Below, in pieces: positions 1 through 7,057 of a stretch of 17,364 nt of DNA. The notes under the pieces are model-generated. The model was not told the DNA's origin. It saw only the letters and a program-made list of their open reading frames with translations, and did no database searches. Location: contig JAGLBK010000028.1 of the NCBI GenBank assembly GCA_018260275.1, positions 1 to 17,364 of the forward strand, read 5' to 3'. Within the stretch, counting starts at the first letter, position 1; each line of letters opens with the position of its first letter. Source of the stretch: Deinococcus sp. (GTDB lineage Bacteria > Deinococcota > Deinococci > Deinococcales > Deinococcaceae). The position numbers were made by a program, and so were the translations under genes.

Positions 1-504
1 ACCACCTCCGAGAAACTGGCGCATGAGGTCGAGGCCGAAATCGAGCGGCAACTGGGCATTCTGGCCACGGCGGATGTGGCCCGCGTCGCGTGGCAGGAGT
101 ACGGTCAGATCATCCTGGCCGAAGATGAGGCGGAAATGGTCAGGGTGGCGGACGACCTCGCCAGCGAACATGTGCAGGTTCTGACCCGCGACCCCGACTA
201 TTTCCTGAACAATATGGTCAACTACGGTTCGCTGTTCCTGGGGCCGGAAACCAACGTCGCTTATGGCGACAAGACCATCGGCACCAACCACATCCTGCCC
301 ACGGGCCGCGCGGCGCGGTACACCGGGGGGCTGTGGGTCGGCAAGTATCTCAAGACCGTGACCTATCAACGGGCGACGCGTGAAGCCAGTGTCACCATTG
401 GCCGCCACTGCTCGGTGATCTGCGGCGTGGAAGGCTTCGCCGGTCACCAGCGGCAGGCCGATCTGCGGGTCGAGCGGTACGGTCAGGCTGGCAGCGTCGA
501 TTAG
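1..504 (+). CDS. Histidinol-dehydrogenase-family oxidoreductase, HpsN-like, C-terminal part
   Basis: The gene enters from the left edge already in frame 1 and ends at TAG 502-504, so about 167 C-terminal residues are visible. NAD-dependent dehydrogenases of the HisD fold oxidise an alcohol to a carboxylate in two steps. The segment ASEHVQV carries the Glu-His pair that is catalytic in HisD, and GTNHILPTGRAARYTGGLWV matches the conserved NHxLPT region. The wording YGDKTIGTNH and YTGGLWVGKYLKT, as remembered, resembles the HpsN/sulfopropanediol-dehydrogenase branch more than biosynthetic HisD. The neighbours (LacI regulator, SDR) are not histidine genes, which also favours a catabolic role. Substrate is unknown; dihydroxypropanesulfonate or another polyol is an inference. 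The TAG stop overlaps the left end of an inverted-repeat element. Confidence 0.85.
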   Translation, partial: TTSEKLAHEVEAEIERQLGILATADVARVAWQEYGQIILAEDEAEMVRVADDLASEHVQVLTRDPDYFLNNMVNYGSLFLGPETNVAYGDKTIGTNHILPTGRAARYTGGLWVGKYLKTVTYQRATREASVTIGRHCSVICGVEGFAGHQRQADLRVERYGQAGSVD

Positions 505-641
505 AGCAGTTTGCATAAAAAGGCCACGTTGTTTGTGGCTTTCTATGTCGAGCGGAGCGAGTGACTTTGAATGAGCAGCTGGAATAATGGAGCCGTTTGG
601 GGTGGGGTTCCACAAATGGCGTAATTATGAAAGCTGCTCTA
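502..641. mobile_element. MITE-like element with 25-bp imperfect terminal inverted repeats
   Basis: The arm at 502-526 starts TAGAGCAG and the arm at 617-641 ends CTGCTCTA. The outer 8 bases are perfectly complementary, and further matches run inward through CATAA and GCCA. The unit is about 140 bp and has no open frame that looks coding. If the outer TA pairs are target duplications, it would be of the IS630/Tc1 type; this is inference. An internal hairpin at 517-543 (GCCAC/GTGGC with A and T flanks) could end transcription of the upstream gene. The element lies exactly between the dehydrogenase stop and the LacI gene. Confidence 0.5.
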
Positions 642-715
642 GCGACTCCGGTTTAATGGACTGGCGCTCCGTGTCAAACTGGACTGCCGCTTCGACTGAA
701 GTGGGGCGCCGGGGG

Positions 716-1816
716 GTGAGCAGCATTCCGAAATCGAAGTCTTCAGCGGCGACTCCTGCTGGAAGTGAACTGTTCGACCAAGTCCGCGCCCCGTTGACGC
801 GGGTCACGTCGCTGGACGTTTCCCGTGAAGCCGGAGTCTCACAGTCGGCGGTCTCGCGGGCCTTTACCCCTGGGGGCAAGATCAGTGCGGCGACCCGGCA
901 ACGGGTGATGCTCGCCGCGCAGAAGCTGGGGTATCAGCCCAACGCCCTGGCCCGCAGTCTGGCAACTCAGCGCAGCGGCATCGTGGCGCTGATCGTCGGA
1001 GAGCTGCAAAACCCCTTCTATCCGCAGGCTCTCACTCAGCTCGCGCAGGCCCTCGAGACGCGGGGGAAACGGGCGCTGCTCATCACCCACGATCCGGCGC
1101 GTGAATTGCAGGAAACGCTGGACGCCGCCCGCTCTTACCAGATCGAAGCGGCCATCGTCTTTCCGACGCGCCTGAACAGCGGACAGCTGCCGCGCCAGGC
1201 TCCTTCTCTCGACGTTCCGGTGCTCTTCTTTAATCGCCGCCTCAGCGGGCTGAACGTGCTGTCGGTCACCTGTGACAATTATGCGGGCGGGGTGCTGGCC
1301 GCTGAACTGCTGCTGCGGGCCGGGGCGAGGCAGCTCGCTTTCGTGGGCGGGGACCCGGATACCAGCACGCACCGTGACCGCCTGAGCGGGTTCAGCGAAC
1401 GCCTGTCTCACGCCGGAGTCGAGCTGCTCGGCAGTCCGGCGCAGTGGTTTACCTACGAGTGGGGATTTCAGGCCACCCTCGACCTACATGGGGTTGGGAA
1501 GCACAGGGCCGGAAAGCTCCCGGACGGGATTTTTGCCGCCAACGACATCATCGCCTTTGGAGTGCTGGACGCTCTGCGACAACTGGGCCGCGCCGTGCCC
1601 AACGAGGTCAGTGTGATTGGATTCGACGATATTCAGGAAGCCGGGTGGCAGGCCTATCAGCTCACCACCATTCGCCAGCCCCTCAGGGCCATGATCCAGG
1701 ACACCCTGAGCGTGCTGGACGATCCGCCGAGTTCGCCGGGCAGTGCCCGGTTGCACCCGCCTCACGTTATCTGGCGCAGCACCGTGGCGGGTCAACCGCC
1801 GGAAGGAGAGGTATGA
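716..1816 (+). CDS. LacI-family transcriptional regulator
   Basis: This is a sugar- or metabolite-responsive DNA-binding repressor with two domains. Counted from GTG 716 it has 366 residues. The helix-turn-helix begins near residue 30 (VTSLDVSREAGVSQSAVSRA) and is followed by the hinge helix region ending YQPNALARSLATQRS. A periplasmic-binding-protein-like sensor domain follows, closing with IFAANDIIAFGVLDAL and SVIGFDD, both typical LacI signatures. The start is uncertain. An ATG at 587 would lie inside the inverted-repeat element and is unlikely, ATG 656 is possible, and TTG 794 would give the usual short N-terminus. GTG 716 follows a G-rich stretch but no clear Shine-Dalgarno sequence. Its stop overlaps the SDR start by 4 nt, so the two are probably co-expressed and it may control this locus. 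Confidence 0.9.
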   Translation: MSSIPKSKSSAATPAGSELFDQVRAPLTRVTSLDVSREAGVSQSAVSRAFTPGGKISAATRQRVMLAAQKLGYQPNALARSLATQRSGIVALIVGELQNPFYPQALTQLAQALETRGKRALLITHDPARELQETLDAARSYQIEAAIVFPTRLNSGQLPRQAPSLDVPVLFFNRRLSGLNVLSVTCDNYAGGVLAAELLLRAGARQLAFVGGDPDTSTHRDRLSGFSERLSHAGVELLGSPAQWFTYEWGFQATLDLHGVGKHRAGKLPDGIFAANDIIAFGVLDALRQLGRAVPNEVSVIGFDDIQEAGWQAYQLTTIRQPLRAMIQDTLSVLDDPPSSPGSARLHPPHVIWRSTVAGQPPEGEV

Positions 1817-2571
1817 CTTTGCAAACAGACGCACTCGCCGGGCAGGTCGCTCTCGTCACTGGTGGAGCCGGTGGAATCGGGGCCGCCATCTGCACAGAGC
1901 TGGCCGCAGCAGGGGCCAGAGTTCTGGTCGGCTATTCCTCGGGAGCCGGGCGGGCACAGTCGCTCTGTGAGGCCCTCCCCGGCTCCGGCCACCGGGCCTT
2001 GCAGGTGCAGGTGGACGACCCGGCCTCACTGACAGCAGCGGCCCAGGCCATCCGGGAGACGGAAGGTCGGCTAGATATTCTGGTCAACAATGCGGGATTG
2101 ACCACACCAGTTCCCCATGACGATCTTGACAGCCTGACCGACGAATGGATCGACACGATTTTCCGGGTCAATGCGCGTGGTCCGTTCGCCTGCGTGCGCG
2201 CTTTCGCCCCGCTGCTGCGCGTGAACGGCCAAGGACTGGTCGTCAATATCAGTTCGATTGCCGGGCGTACCGGTGTGGGCAGCAATGTGGCGTACTGTGC
2301 CAGCAAAGCCGCACTGGATTCCATTACACGGAGTCTGGGCCGCGCCCTGGCCCCGGAGATCCGGGTGGTCAGCGTGTCACCGGGCTGGGTTGACGGTGAA
2401 TATGCCCAGCGGATGCCTCCCGAACTGATCCAGGCTCAGGCAGACCGTACGCCGCTGGGCCGGATTGCGCAGCCGGAAGAAGTAGGGAGAGCCGTCCTGG
2501 CAGTCGCTACCCATCTGACCTTCAGTACGGGATGCATCATTCCAGTCGACGGTGGGCGCCCGCTGACGTAA
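1813..2571 (+). CDS. Short-chain dehydrogenase/reductase (SDR), 252 aa
   Basis: This is a classical SDR oxidoreductase using NAD(P)H and acting in the cytoplasm. The Rossmann glycine motif TGGAGGIG is at residues 16-23, NNAG at 92-95, and the catalytic triad is Ser148, Tyr161, Lys165 (YCASK). SPGWV follows at about 189-193, and the C-terminal IPVDGG is typical of the FabG-like group. ATG 1813 has GGAGAGG just upstream and overlaps the regulator stop (ATGA), indicating translational coupling. A longer open frame starting at 1444 runs antiphase through the regulator gene and is not the real start. The substrate cannot be read from the sequence. A hydroxyl-bearing metabolite shared with the HisD-family enzyme upstream is an inference. 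Confidence 0.92.
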   Translation: MTLQTDALAGQVALVTGGAGGIGAAICTELAAAGARVLVGYSSGAGRAQSLCEALPGSGHRALQVQVDDPASLTAAAQAIRETEGRLDILVNNAGLTTPVPHDDLDSLTDEWIDTIFRVNARGPFACVRAFAPLLRVNGQGLVVNISSIAGRTGVGSNVAYCASKAALDSITRSLGRALAPEIRVVSVSPGWVDGEYAQRMPPELIQAQADRTPLGRIAQPEEVGRAVLAVATHLTFSTGCIIPVDGGRPLT

Positions 2572-2681
2572 TTTTGACTCAAGCCTCCAAGCTGCTTATC
2601 AGATTCAGCCATGAGCGGGTCCACGGCACATAGGCGAGTTTGTGGACTTCATTATCGGAGTTGAGTGCATGCCTTGAGGGG

Positions 2682-3971
2682 TCAAGTCTTGGGCATTGTG
2701 GTCGGAAACCATAGCTTGACCTTCAGCCCCTGCGGCTCGGCCCGCTCAAACATAAGTTCACCACCGTGAGCATCTACGACATGGCGCACCACGCTGAGGC
2801 CCAGGCCGGAGCCGGAGGTCTTGGCCTGCCCTGCCCGGTAAAACTCTTCCGATAGGCGGAACATGGCCTCCTCGGGCAAGCCCTCACCCTGGTCCTCTAC
2901 CGTTAGCTCTACTCCTTGTTCCACCCGTGTACCGTGCTTCACGGTGACCGTGATGGCCGCATCTGGCGCGTAGGTCACTGCGTTTTCAAGCAAGTTCTCA
3001 AGGACGCGGCGCAGCAAGGTAGAGTCTCCCTCAATCCAGGCATTTGCCAGGCCAAAGTACTGCGCTCCTACGCCCCGTGCTCCTTCCTGGGCGAGTTGTG
3101 CCAGGTCAACCTTTTCGGAATGTGCCAGGGTTCCTTCACGGGCCAGAATCAGCAGTGAGGCGCTCAGGCGCTTGGTGTAGCGCAATTCGTCGCGCAGGAT
3201 GGCATAAGTTTCGTCTGGTGTCAGGTGTCCACCTTCGGCAGTATCCAGCGCGAGGCTCATGGCGGTCAGAGGCGTGCGGAGTTCATGGGCCACCTGACTG
3301 TTAAATCTGGCCTCACGGGCGCGGAATTCGGCGAGTCGTCTCAGCATGGTGTTAAAGCTGAGGGCCAGTTCATGGATTTCACCGCTGCCTTTTTCGCTGG
3401 TGGGGACGGCATTTTGCAGACTGCCTGACTGAGCAATCTGCGTGCTTATCCTGGTGAGGGTGCGCAGGGGCCGCAGGGCATACCCACTCAGGATGTAAGC
3501 AGCAGCGGCCCCAAGTGCCGTGACCAGCAGAGCCGTAAGGGAAGTGGTGGTGCGGTAATTGCGTAGCCCTGCTGTAAATTCCGGGCTGGTCAGCGCCGTT
3601 TGCAGTGTGAATTCTTGGCCTTGCCAACGCAGTGGCACCTGCGTAATGCGCCAGGCCCCGAGGGTGTGATAACCGCTGCTGAACTGCGCTGGTGTCAATT
3701 CTTTCGGAACGCTGGTCAGGTCACGGATAAGGGTCTGACCTTTCATGATGCGGGCGTGTACCACATAACCCTCGTAGCTGGGTTGAAGAGTTTCCAGGTC
3801 AGTCGTCTGTTCTATGGTGTGGACAAGTTTACTGCTGAAGCCGTGCAGGTCATGATCCATGTCGCCCAGCACCAGGCTCTGGAAGGCCAGGTAGCCCAGC
3901 GCACCTTGCAGCATCAGGGCGAGAATAATCCCCAGGGCCATCACCTGTGCGACTCGCGCCCGCAGACTCAC
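2682..3971 (-). CDS. Sensor histidine kinase, HAMP-HisKA-HATPase type
   Basis: A membrane kinase of 429 residues, partner of the adjacent response regulator. Transmembrane helix 1 spans about residues 9-32, an extracytoplasmic sensor segment about 33-140, and helix 2 about 143-165. The HAMP-like linker follows (about 166-220). The H-box QVAHELRTPLT has the phospho-acceptor His229. The N-box LLENAVTYA has Asn330, the G1 box DQGEG is at 360-364, and the G2 box GSGLGL is at 387-392. The ligand is unknown; the sensor segment has no Cys and no recognisable PAS or Cache motif by eye. The start overlaps the regulator stop by 4 nt. The stop faces the SDR gene across 110 bp without a convincing terminator. 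Confidence 0.95.
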   Translation of the reverse strand: MSLRARVAQVMALGIILALMLQGALGYLAFQSLVLGDMDHDLHGFSSKLVHTIEQTTDLETLQPSYEGYVVHARIMKGQTLIRDLTSVPKELTPAQFSSGYHTLGAWRITQVPLRWQGQEFTLQTALTSPEFTAGLRNYRTTTSLTALLVTALGAAAAYILSGYALRPLRTLTRISTQIAQSGSLQNAVPTSEKGSGEIHELALSFNTMLRRLAEFRAREARFNSQVAHELRTPLTAMSLALDTAEGGHLTPDETYAILRDELRYTKRLSASLLILAREGTLAHSEKVDLAQLAQEGARGVGAQYFGLANAWIEGDSTLLRRVLENLLENAVTYAPDAAITVTVKHGTRVEQGVELTVEDQGEGLPEEAMFRLSEEFYRAGQAKTSGSGLGLSVVRHVVDAHGGELMFERAEPQGLKVKLWFPTTMPKT

Positions 3972-4675
3972 GGCGCTTCCTCCTGTGCCTTCTCCTGTTC
4001 CTGCTTTTGGGCCTGGTCAAGGTGACCGAGTCGGTAGCCACTCGGCACCGTCTCGATCACTTCAGGGGCCAGACGCAGCCGCAAGCGCCTCACGGTCTGG
4101 CGAACCACGCCCAGCTCATGTGCCGCGTCCGCCCAGATCAGGTCATGCAGTTCCTGAACGGTGTAAATGCGTTCGGGGTTGAGAACGAAGCGCTCAAGAA
4201 CACTGAACTCCCGTGGGCTGAGATCCACCGCCCGGCCCTGCCAATGCACGGAGCGGGTGCTGAAATCAATCTGGAGTGCACCCAGAGTGCGCCGACTCGA
4301 CTGAAGAGGGGTGCCGCGCCGTAAAAGCGCCCGCACTCGGGCCAGCAGCTCTGGCAGGTCAAACGGTTTCACCAGATAATCGTCGCCGCCGCCGTCCAGC
4401 CCACGGAGGCGGTCATCCAGCCCATCACGGGCCGTGAGGTACAGGATTTGGCCTGTGAATCCCATGTTCATAGCTTCCTGTGCCAGCACAAACCCACCAT
4501 CGGGATGGTCGGGCAAAGTCACATCGAGCAGCAACAGGTCGTAAGGCTCGTCCAGTAGGTGCGGCCTTGCCTCTCGCAGCGTGGCTGCGTGCGTAACGGT
4601 GTGCCCCTGCGCTTCAAGGTTGCGTTTGACCAACCGCGCAATATTTGGTGAATCTTCAACCCATAGGATTCGCAT
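3968..4675 (-). CDS. OmpR/PhoB-family response regulator
   Basis: This is a two-domain DNA-binding regulator. In the N-terminal receiver domain (about 1-118, counted from MRILWVEDSP) the acidic pair is Glu7-Asp8, the phospho-acceptor Asp51 (LLLDVTLPD), the switch Thr81 and Lys103 (KPFDLPELLARV). The winged-helix output domain is at about 128-215, with LSPREFSVLERF and the VRRLRLRL recognition-helix region. The tail after 218 is Gln/Glu rich (QAQKQEQEKAQEEAP) and unusual for the family. ATG 4675 is preferred because receiver domains normally begin at MRIL; ATG 4684 (three residues earlier) is the alternative, and neither has a clear Shine-Dalgarno. It is first in the operon with the kinase and divergent from 4770, so the HhH/membrane-protein pair is a plausible target. 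Confidence 0.95.
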   Translation of the reverse strand: MRILWVEDSPNIARLVKRNLEAQGHTVTHAATLREARPHLLDEPYDLLLLDVTLPDHPDGGFVLAQEAMNMGFTGQILYLTARDGLDDRLRGLDGGGDDYLVKPFDLPELLARVRALLRRGTPLQSSRRTLGALQIDFSTRSVHWQGRAVDLSPREFSVLERFVLNPERIYTVQELHDLIWADAAHELGVVRQTVRRLRLRLAPEVIETVPSGYRLGHLDQAQKQEQEKAQEEAP

Positions 4676-4769
4676 GGAACCCATTGTGGGCCGAACTCAT
4701 CATTCACACATCTGGAAGTAACGCTTGTGTCACCGCCTCCCCGCACCATGCTCCTCGGAGGTCTTACCC

Positions 4770-5033
4770 ATGAAAAAAATCCTGCTGACCCTGCCCTTCC
4801 TGCTGATGCTTGCCACGCCCGCCCAGGCCCAGACGATTACCTGCAAGGCCAAAATCAATCTCAATACGGCGTCCGACGCACAACTGAGGGCCATCGGGCT
4901 TGGGCCAAAGCTCATCGGCGAGATTCATGACTACCGCCCCTTCCGAAACGCTGCTCACGTCAAGAAAGAAATGAGCAAGTACATGAAAGCCGCCAGCATC
5001 ACGCAACTTCTGAACTGCACAAAGCTGAAATAA
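4770..5033 (+). CDS. Secreted helix-hairpin-helix mini-protein (ComEA-like), 87 aa
   Basis: ATG 4770 follows a good ribosome site, CGGAGGT at 4756-4762. Residues 1-20 form a signal peptide with an AQA cleavage motif before Gln21. The mature part is a single HhH unit: INLNTASDAQLRAIGLGPKL followed by IGEIHDYRPFRNAAHV. This is the arrangement of ComEA and related DNA-uptake or DNA-binding proteins. Cys25 and Cys83 bracket the mature domain and could form a disulphide outside the membrane. HhH units bind DNA backbone or mediate protein contact; which applies here is unknown. It is followed 28 bp later by a membrane-protein gene with its own ribosome site, so the two probably form a unit, perhaps under the divergent two-component system. 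Confidence 0.85.
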   Translation: MKKILLTLPFLLMLATPAQAQTITCKAKINLNTASDAQLRAIGLGPKLIGEIHDYRPFRNAAHVKKEMSKYMKAASITQLLNCTKLK

Positions 5034-5061
5034 GCTCTTCATATTTTCCGGAGAAGTGACC

Positions 5062-5511
5062 ATGACTCAACCCCCCACGCAACCGGGTACTGTCGGCCAC
5101 CTGCGCCTGCTTCTGCTGGCCCTCAGTACCTTCATCTGCCTGATGACGCCGCTGGAACTCCTGCTCCTCAATCACCTGGAAAAGCCCTGGCAATGGATTC
5201 CCTTTGTGGCGTTGGGCGCACTGGCCGTGGCAAACGCGGTGGTCTGGCGCAGACCGTCAGCCTCCACGGTGCGGGGTTACCAGGGGTTGATGCTCGTGAT
5301 GCTGGTGGTGGGGCTGCTGGGGGTGTTCTTTCATTTGCGGCAGAACTACGGGATGAGTCTGGAACTTGCTCCAGAAGCCGTGGGCTGGGGACGGATTCAG
5401 GAAACGCTGAAGGGGGCGGCCCCCGCACTGGCCCCCGGTCTGTTCGCTCAACTCGGCCTGCTGGGGCTGATATTCACTTACCACCATCCTGCCCTGGAGT
5501 CAGACAGATGA
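5062..5511 (+). CDS. Hypothetical four-helix membrane protein, 149 aa
   Basis: I do not recognise a family. Four hydrophobic segments are visible at about residues 13-35, 44-62, 73-91 and 122-140, with a Pro-rich N-terminus and a short charged C-terminus ending HHPALESDR. ATG 5062 is chosen because CGGAGA at 5049-5054 is well spaced; GTG 5056 in the same frame lies too close to that site. His91 and the His141-His142 pair are near membrane boundaries and could bind a metal or haem, but this is speculation. It follows the secreted HhH protein closely and precedes the envelope redox genes, so a membrane partner role is plausible. Confidence 0.75.
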   Translation: MTQPPTQPGTVGHLRLLLLALSTFICLMTPLELLLLNHLEKPWQWIPFVALGALAVANAVVWRRPSASTVRGYQGLMLVMLVVGLLGVFFHLRQNYGMSLELAPEAVGWGRIQETLKGAAPALAPGLFAQLGLLGLIFTYHHPALESDR

Positions 5512-5583
5512 GATGCAATGGGAGTGGTCTAATTCTTTAATACAACCTGGAATTTAAAAGAAAATCCTTCATATTTACCTCTG

Positions 5584-5603
5584 AGCAGCTTTTTAAAGTT
5601 GCT
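5584..5603. repeat. Short inverted repeat in AT-rich gap
   Basis: AGCAGCTTT and AAAGTTGCT flank TT, giving 9-bp arms with one mismatch. It lies midway in the 219-bp gap (5512-5730) between the membrane protein and the acidic protein. It could be an operator or a weak hairpin; no T-run follows. The decamer GAGCAGCTTT (5583-5592) also occurs, on the other strand, in the right arm of the 502-641 element. Confidence 0.35.
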
Positions 5604-5682
5604 GTAGAATTATTGCTTTGCAGGTCGAAATTTAGAAAGCACGGGGAATAAGTATTTTAACGCTCGAATAACGGAACACCGC

Positions 5683-5688
5683 TAAATT
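5683..5688 (+). promoter_or_regulatory. Candidate -10 element TAAATT
   Basis: TAAATT ends 6 nt before ATG 5695, the spacing seen for leaderless transcripts in Deinococcus, where the -10 consensus is TANNNT. Transcription would start at or near 5695. No good -35 hexamer is seen 16-18 nt upstream. The strong Shine-Dalgarno further down (5713-5723) suggests that translation actually begins at 5731. Confidence 0.4.
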
Positions 5689-5730
5689 CACTTTATGAAT
5701 AACGATGCAGATAGGAAAGGAGGTTCTCGC

Positions 5731-6222
5731 ATGTCCAGGCCACACCGCTTCGATGCCAATCAAGCCACCCGCACGGTCCTGACTTTAAGTGCGGCGCTGC
5801 TCTGTGGGCTGGGTCTCAGGCTCGGGGATGTCGCCATGAAGAAACCCACGGCGACCTCTCCAGTAGCTTCAGAAGCGGCGGCTAGCGGAAGCGTGGCGGC
5901 TCCTGAACAGGCAGTTTCGGTTCCAGTGCAACAGGTCGGGCAGCCCCAGAGTGCTCCGGATCAGGGGGCCGTGACTCCTCTCCCAGACTCGGAACTCGCT
6001 CCAGCACGTCAACGCGACGGGCGCGAAGAAGATGAGGGTGACGATGGGTATGAAGAGGAAAGCTACCGCTATACCAGCCTCGGGATGGACATTCCAGAAA
6101 ACGCCACCACGGCTGGGGGAGTTTCTTCTGGCTCAGTGACAACCCCCCCTGGTCAGGCCGTCGGTGGCTACTACTCTGCTCGTCCGCCAGTTCGTCCCAG
6201 AGCCGTCACCAGAGGAAGTTGA
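5731..6222 (+). CDS. Hypothetical anchored, acidic and Pro/Ala-rich envelope protein, 163 aa
   Basis: ATG 5731 is chosen because AGGAAAGGAGG at 5713-5723 is an excellent ribosome site; ATG 5695 in frame adds 12 residues and sits at a possible leaderless start. Residues about 14-33 form one hydrophobic helix, an uncleaved anchor or signal peptide. Residues 38-95 are an Ala/Pro/Ser/Val/Gln linker. A strongly acidic patch, REEDEGDDGYEEESY, is at about 98-112. The C-terminal part is Gly/Ser/Thr rich and ends in a basic tail (RPPVRPRAVTRGS). No FMN-binding domain is visible, although VSSGSVTT near 131-138 loosely recalls the SGAT motif flavinylated by ApbE. It ends 1 nt before the ApbE-like gene, so it is probably part of that module, perhaps as a metal- or partner-binding linker. 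Family not recognised. Confidence 0.75.
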   Translation: MSRPHRFDANQATRTVLTLSAALLCGLGLRLGDVAMKKPTATSPVASEAAASGSVAAPEQAVSVPVQQVGQPQSAPDQGAVTPLPDSELAPARQRDGREEDEGDDGYEEESYRYTSLGMDIPENATTAGGVSSGSVTTPPGQAVGGYYSARPPVRPRAVTRGS

Positions 6223-6223
6223 G

Positions 6224-7057
6224 ATGCGGCCCACCATCTTCTTTGCGCTTGGCACCTGGATCAGTATTGAGGGTCGGGGTGCTGTGGCTGCACGCCTGGA
6301 AATTCAGCGTCTGGAAGGGCTGCTCAGCCGTTTTCAGCCGTCACCTCTGACGGAACTGAACCGCGCGGGTGAACTGAAAAATTCACCGCCTGAATTGCGT
6401 CTGGCCCTGCGGCACGCGCTGCGGGTTGCGCGGGCAACAGGGGGGCTGATTACACCGACGGTGCTCGGCGCACTTGAGCGCATCGGCTATCTGGGTGCCT
6501 CTCTGCGTGAAGCGCGGCGGCCCCTGACACCGGGGGTTCCCAGCTGGCAGCAGGTCAGCGTTGAGCGCGATCTGATCCGTCTGCCGCTGGGAGGCGGGCT
6601 TGACCTGGGCGGCACTGGCAAAAGCCTGATTGCCACGCTGGCCGCCCGTCACCTGTCAGGCGACTTCACCCTTGATGCGGGCGGTGACGTGCTGCTGCAA
6701 AGTCAGGGGGCGTGTGAGGTAGCGGTCAGTCACCCTTACGGCCTGGCTCCGCTCAGTCTACACCTCCCAGCGGGCCACTGGGGCGTGGCGACGAGCAGCC
6801 TGCTTACCCGCCAGCAGCGCGGTGGCGCACACCTGATCGATCCGCGCACTGCCCGAAGTGTGCAGTCCAGATTTGTTCAGGTGACCGCCGTAACGAGCAG
6901 TCTGACCCGCGCTGAAGTCCTCAGTAAACTGGCCTTCTTTGGCCCTGAGCATCTGAGTGCTCTGGACGCTGGGGCGCAACTTCTGGCGTTCGATGCTGGC
7001 GGTGTGGTCTACCTGTTGTCGGGGGGAGATTTCCGGCCACTGGAGCGGGCGGTATGA
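6224..7057 (+). CDS. ApbE-family FAD:protein FMN transferase-like protein, 277 aa
   Basis: ApbE proteins move FMN from FAD onto a Thr/Ser of envelope redox proteins, using Mg. Family marks are visible in order: FFALGTWISIEG near residue 6, LSRFQPSPLTELN at about 34-46, GGLITPTVLGAL at about 73-84, LDLGGTGKSLIA at about 126-137, LDAGGDVLLQ at 150-159, HLIDPRTA at 203-210, and VTSSLTRAEVLSKLAF near 223-238. The core reads LGGTGKS instead of the usual LGGIAKG, and AEVLSK replaces ADALST, so it is a divergent member. There is no lipobox or signal peptide visible, so it may act in the cytoplasm. ATG 6224 has AGAGGAAG upstream and begins 1 nt after the previous stop. A longer frame from 6164 is unlikely because it overlaps the preceding gene. 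It overlaps the next gene by 4 nt. Confidence 0.85.
   Translation: MRPTIFFALGTWISIEGRGAVAARLEIQRLEGLLSRFQPSPLTELNRAGELKNSPPELRLALRHALRVARATGGLITPTVLGALERIGYLGASLREARRPLTPGVPSWQQVSVERDLIRLPLGGGLDLGGTGKSLIATLAARHLSGDFTLDAGGDVLLQSQGACEVAVSHPYGLAPLSLHLPAGHWGVATSSLLTRQQRGGAHLIDPRTARSVQSRFVQVTAVTSSLTRAEVLSKLAFFGPEHLSALDAGAQLLAFDAGGVVYLLSGGDFRPLERAV

Noticed and set aside
587..715. Extended N-terminus of the LacI-family protein
   Set aside because: ATG 587 lies inside the inverted-repeat element and the extra 43 residues have no protein-like character; LacI proteins begin close to the helix-turn-helix.
1444..1812. Upstream extension of the SDR frame
   Set aside because: It runs in another frame through the LacI gene; the SDR has a ribosome site and canonical length from 1813.
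2619..2647. Hairpin GTCCAC/GTGGAC between the converging SDR and kinase genes
   Set aside because: A 6-bp stem with a 17-nt loop and no T-run is not convincing as a terminator.
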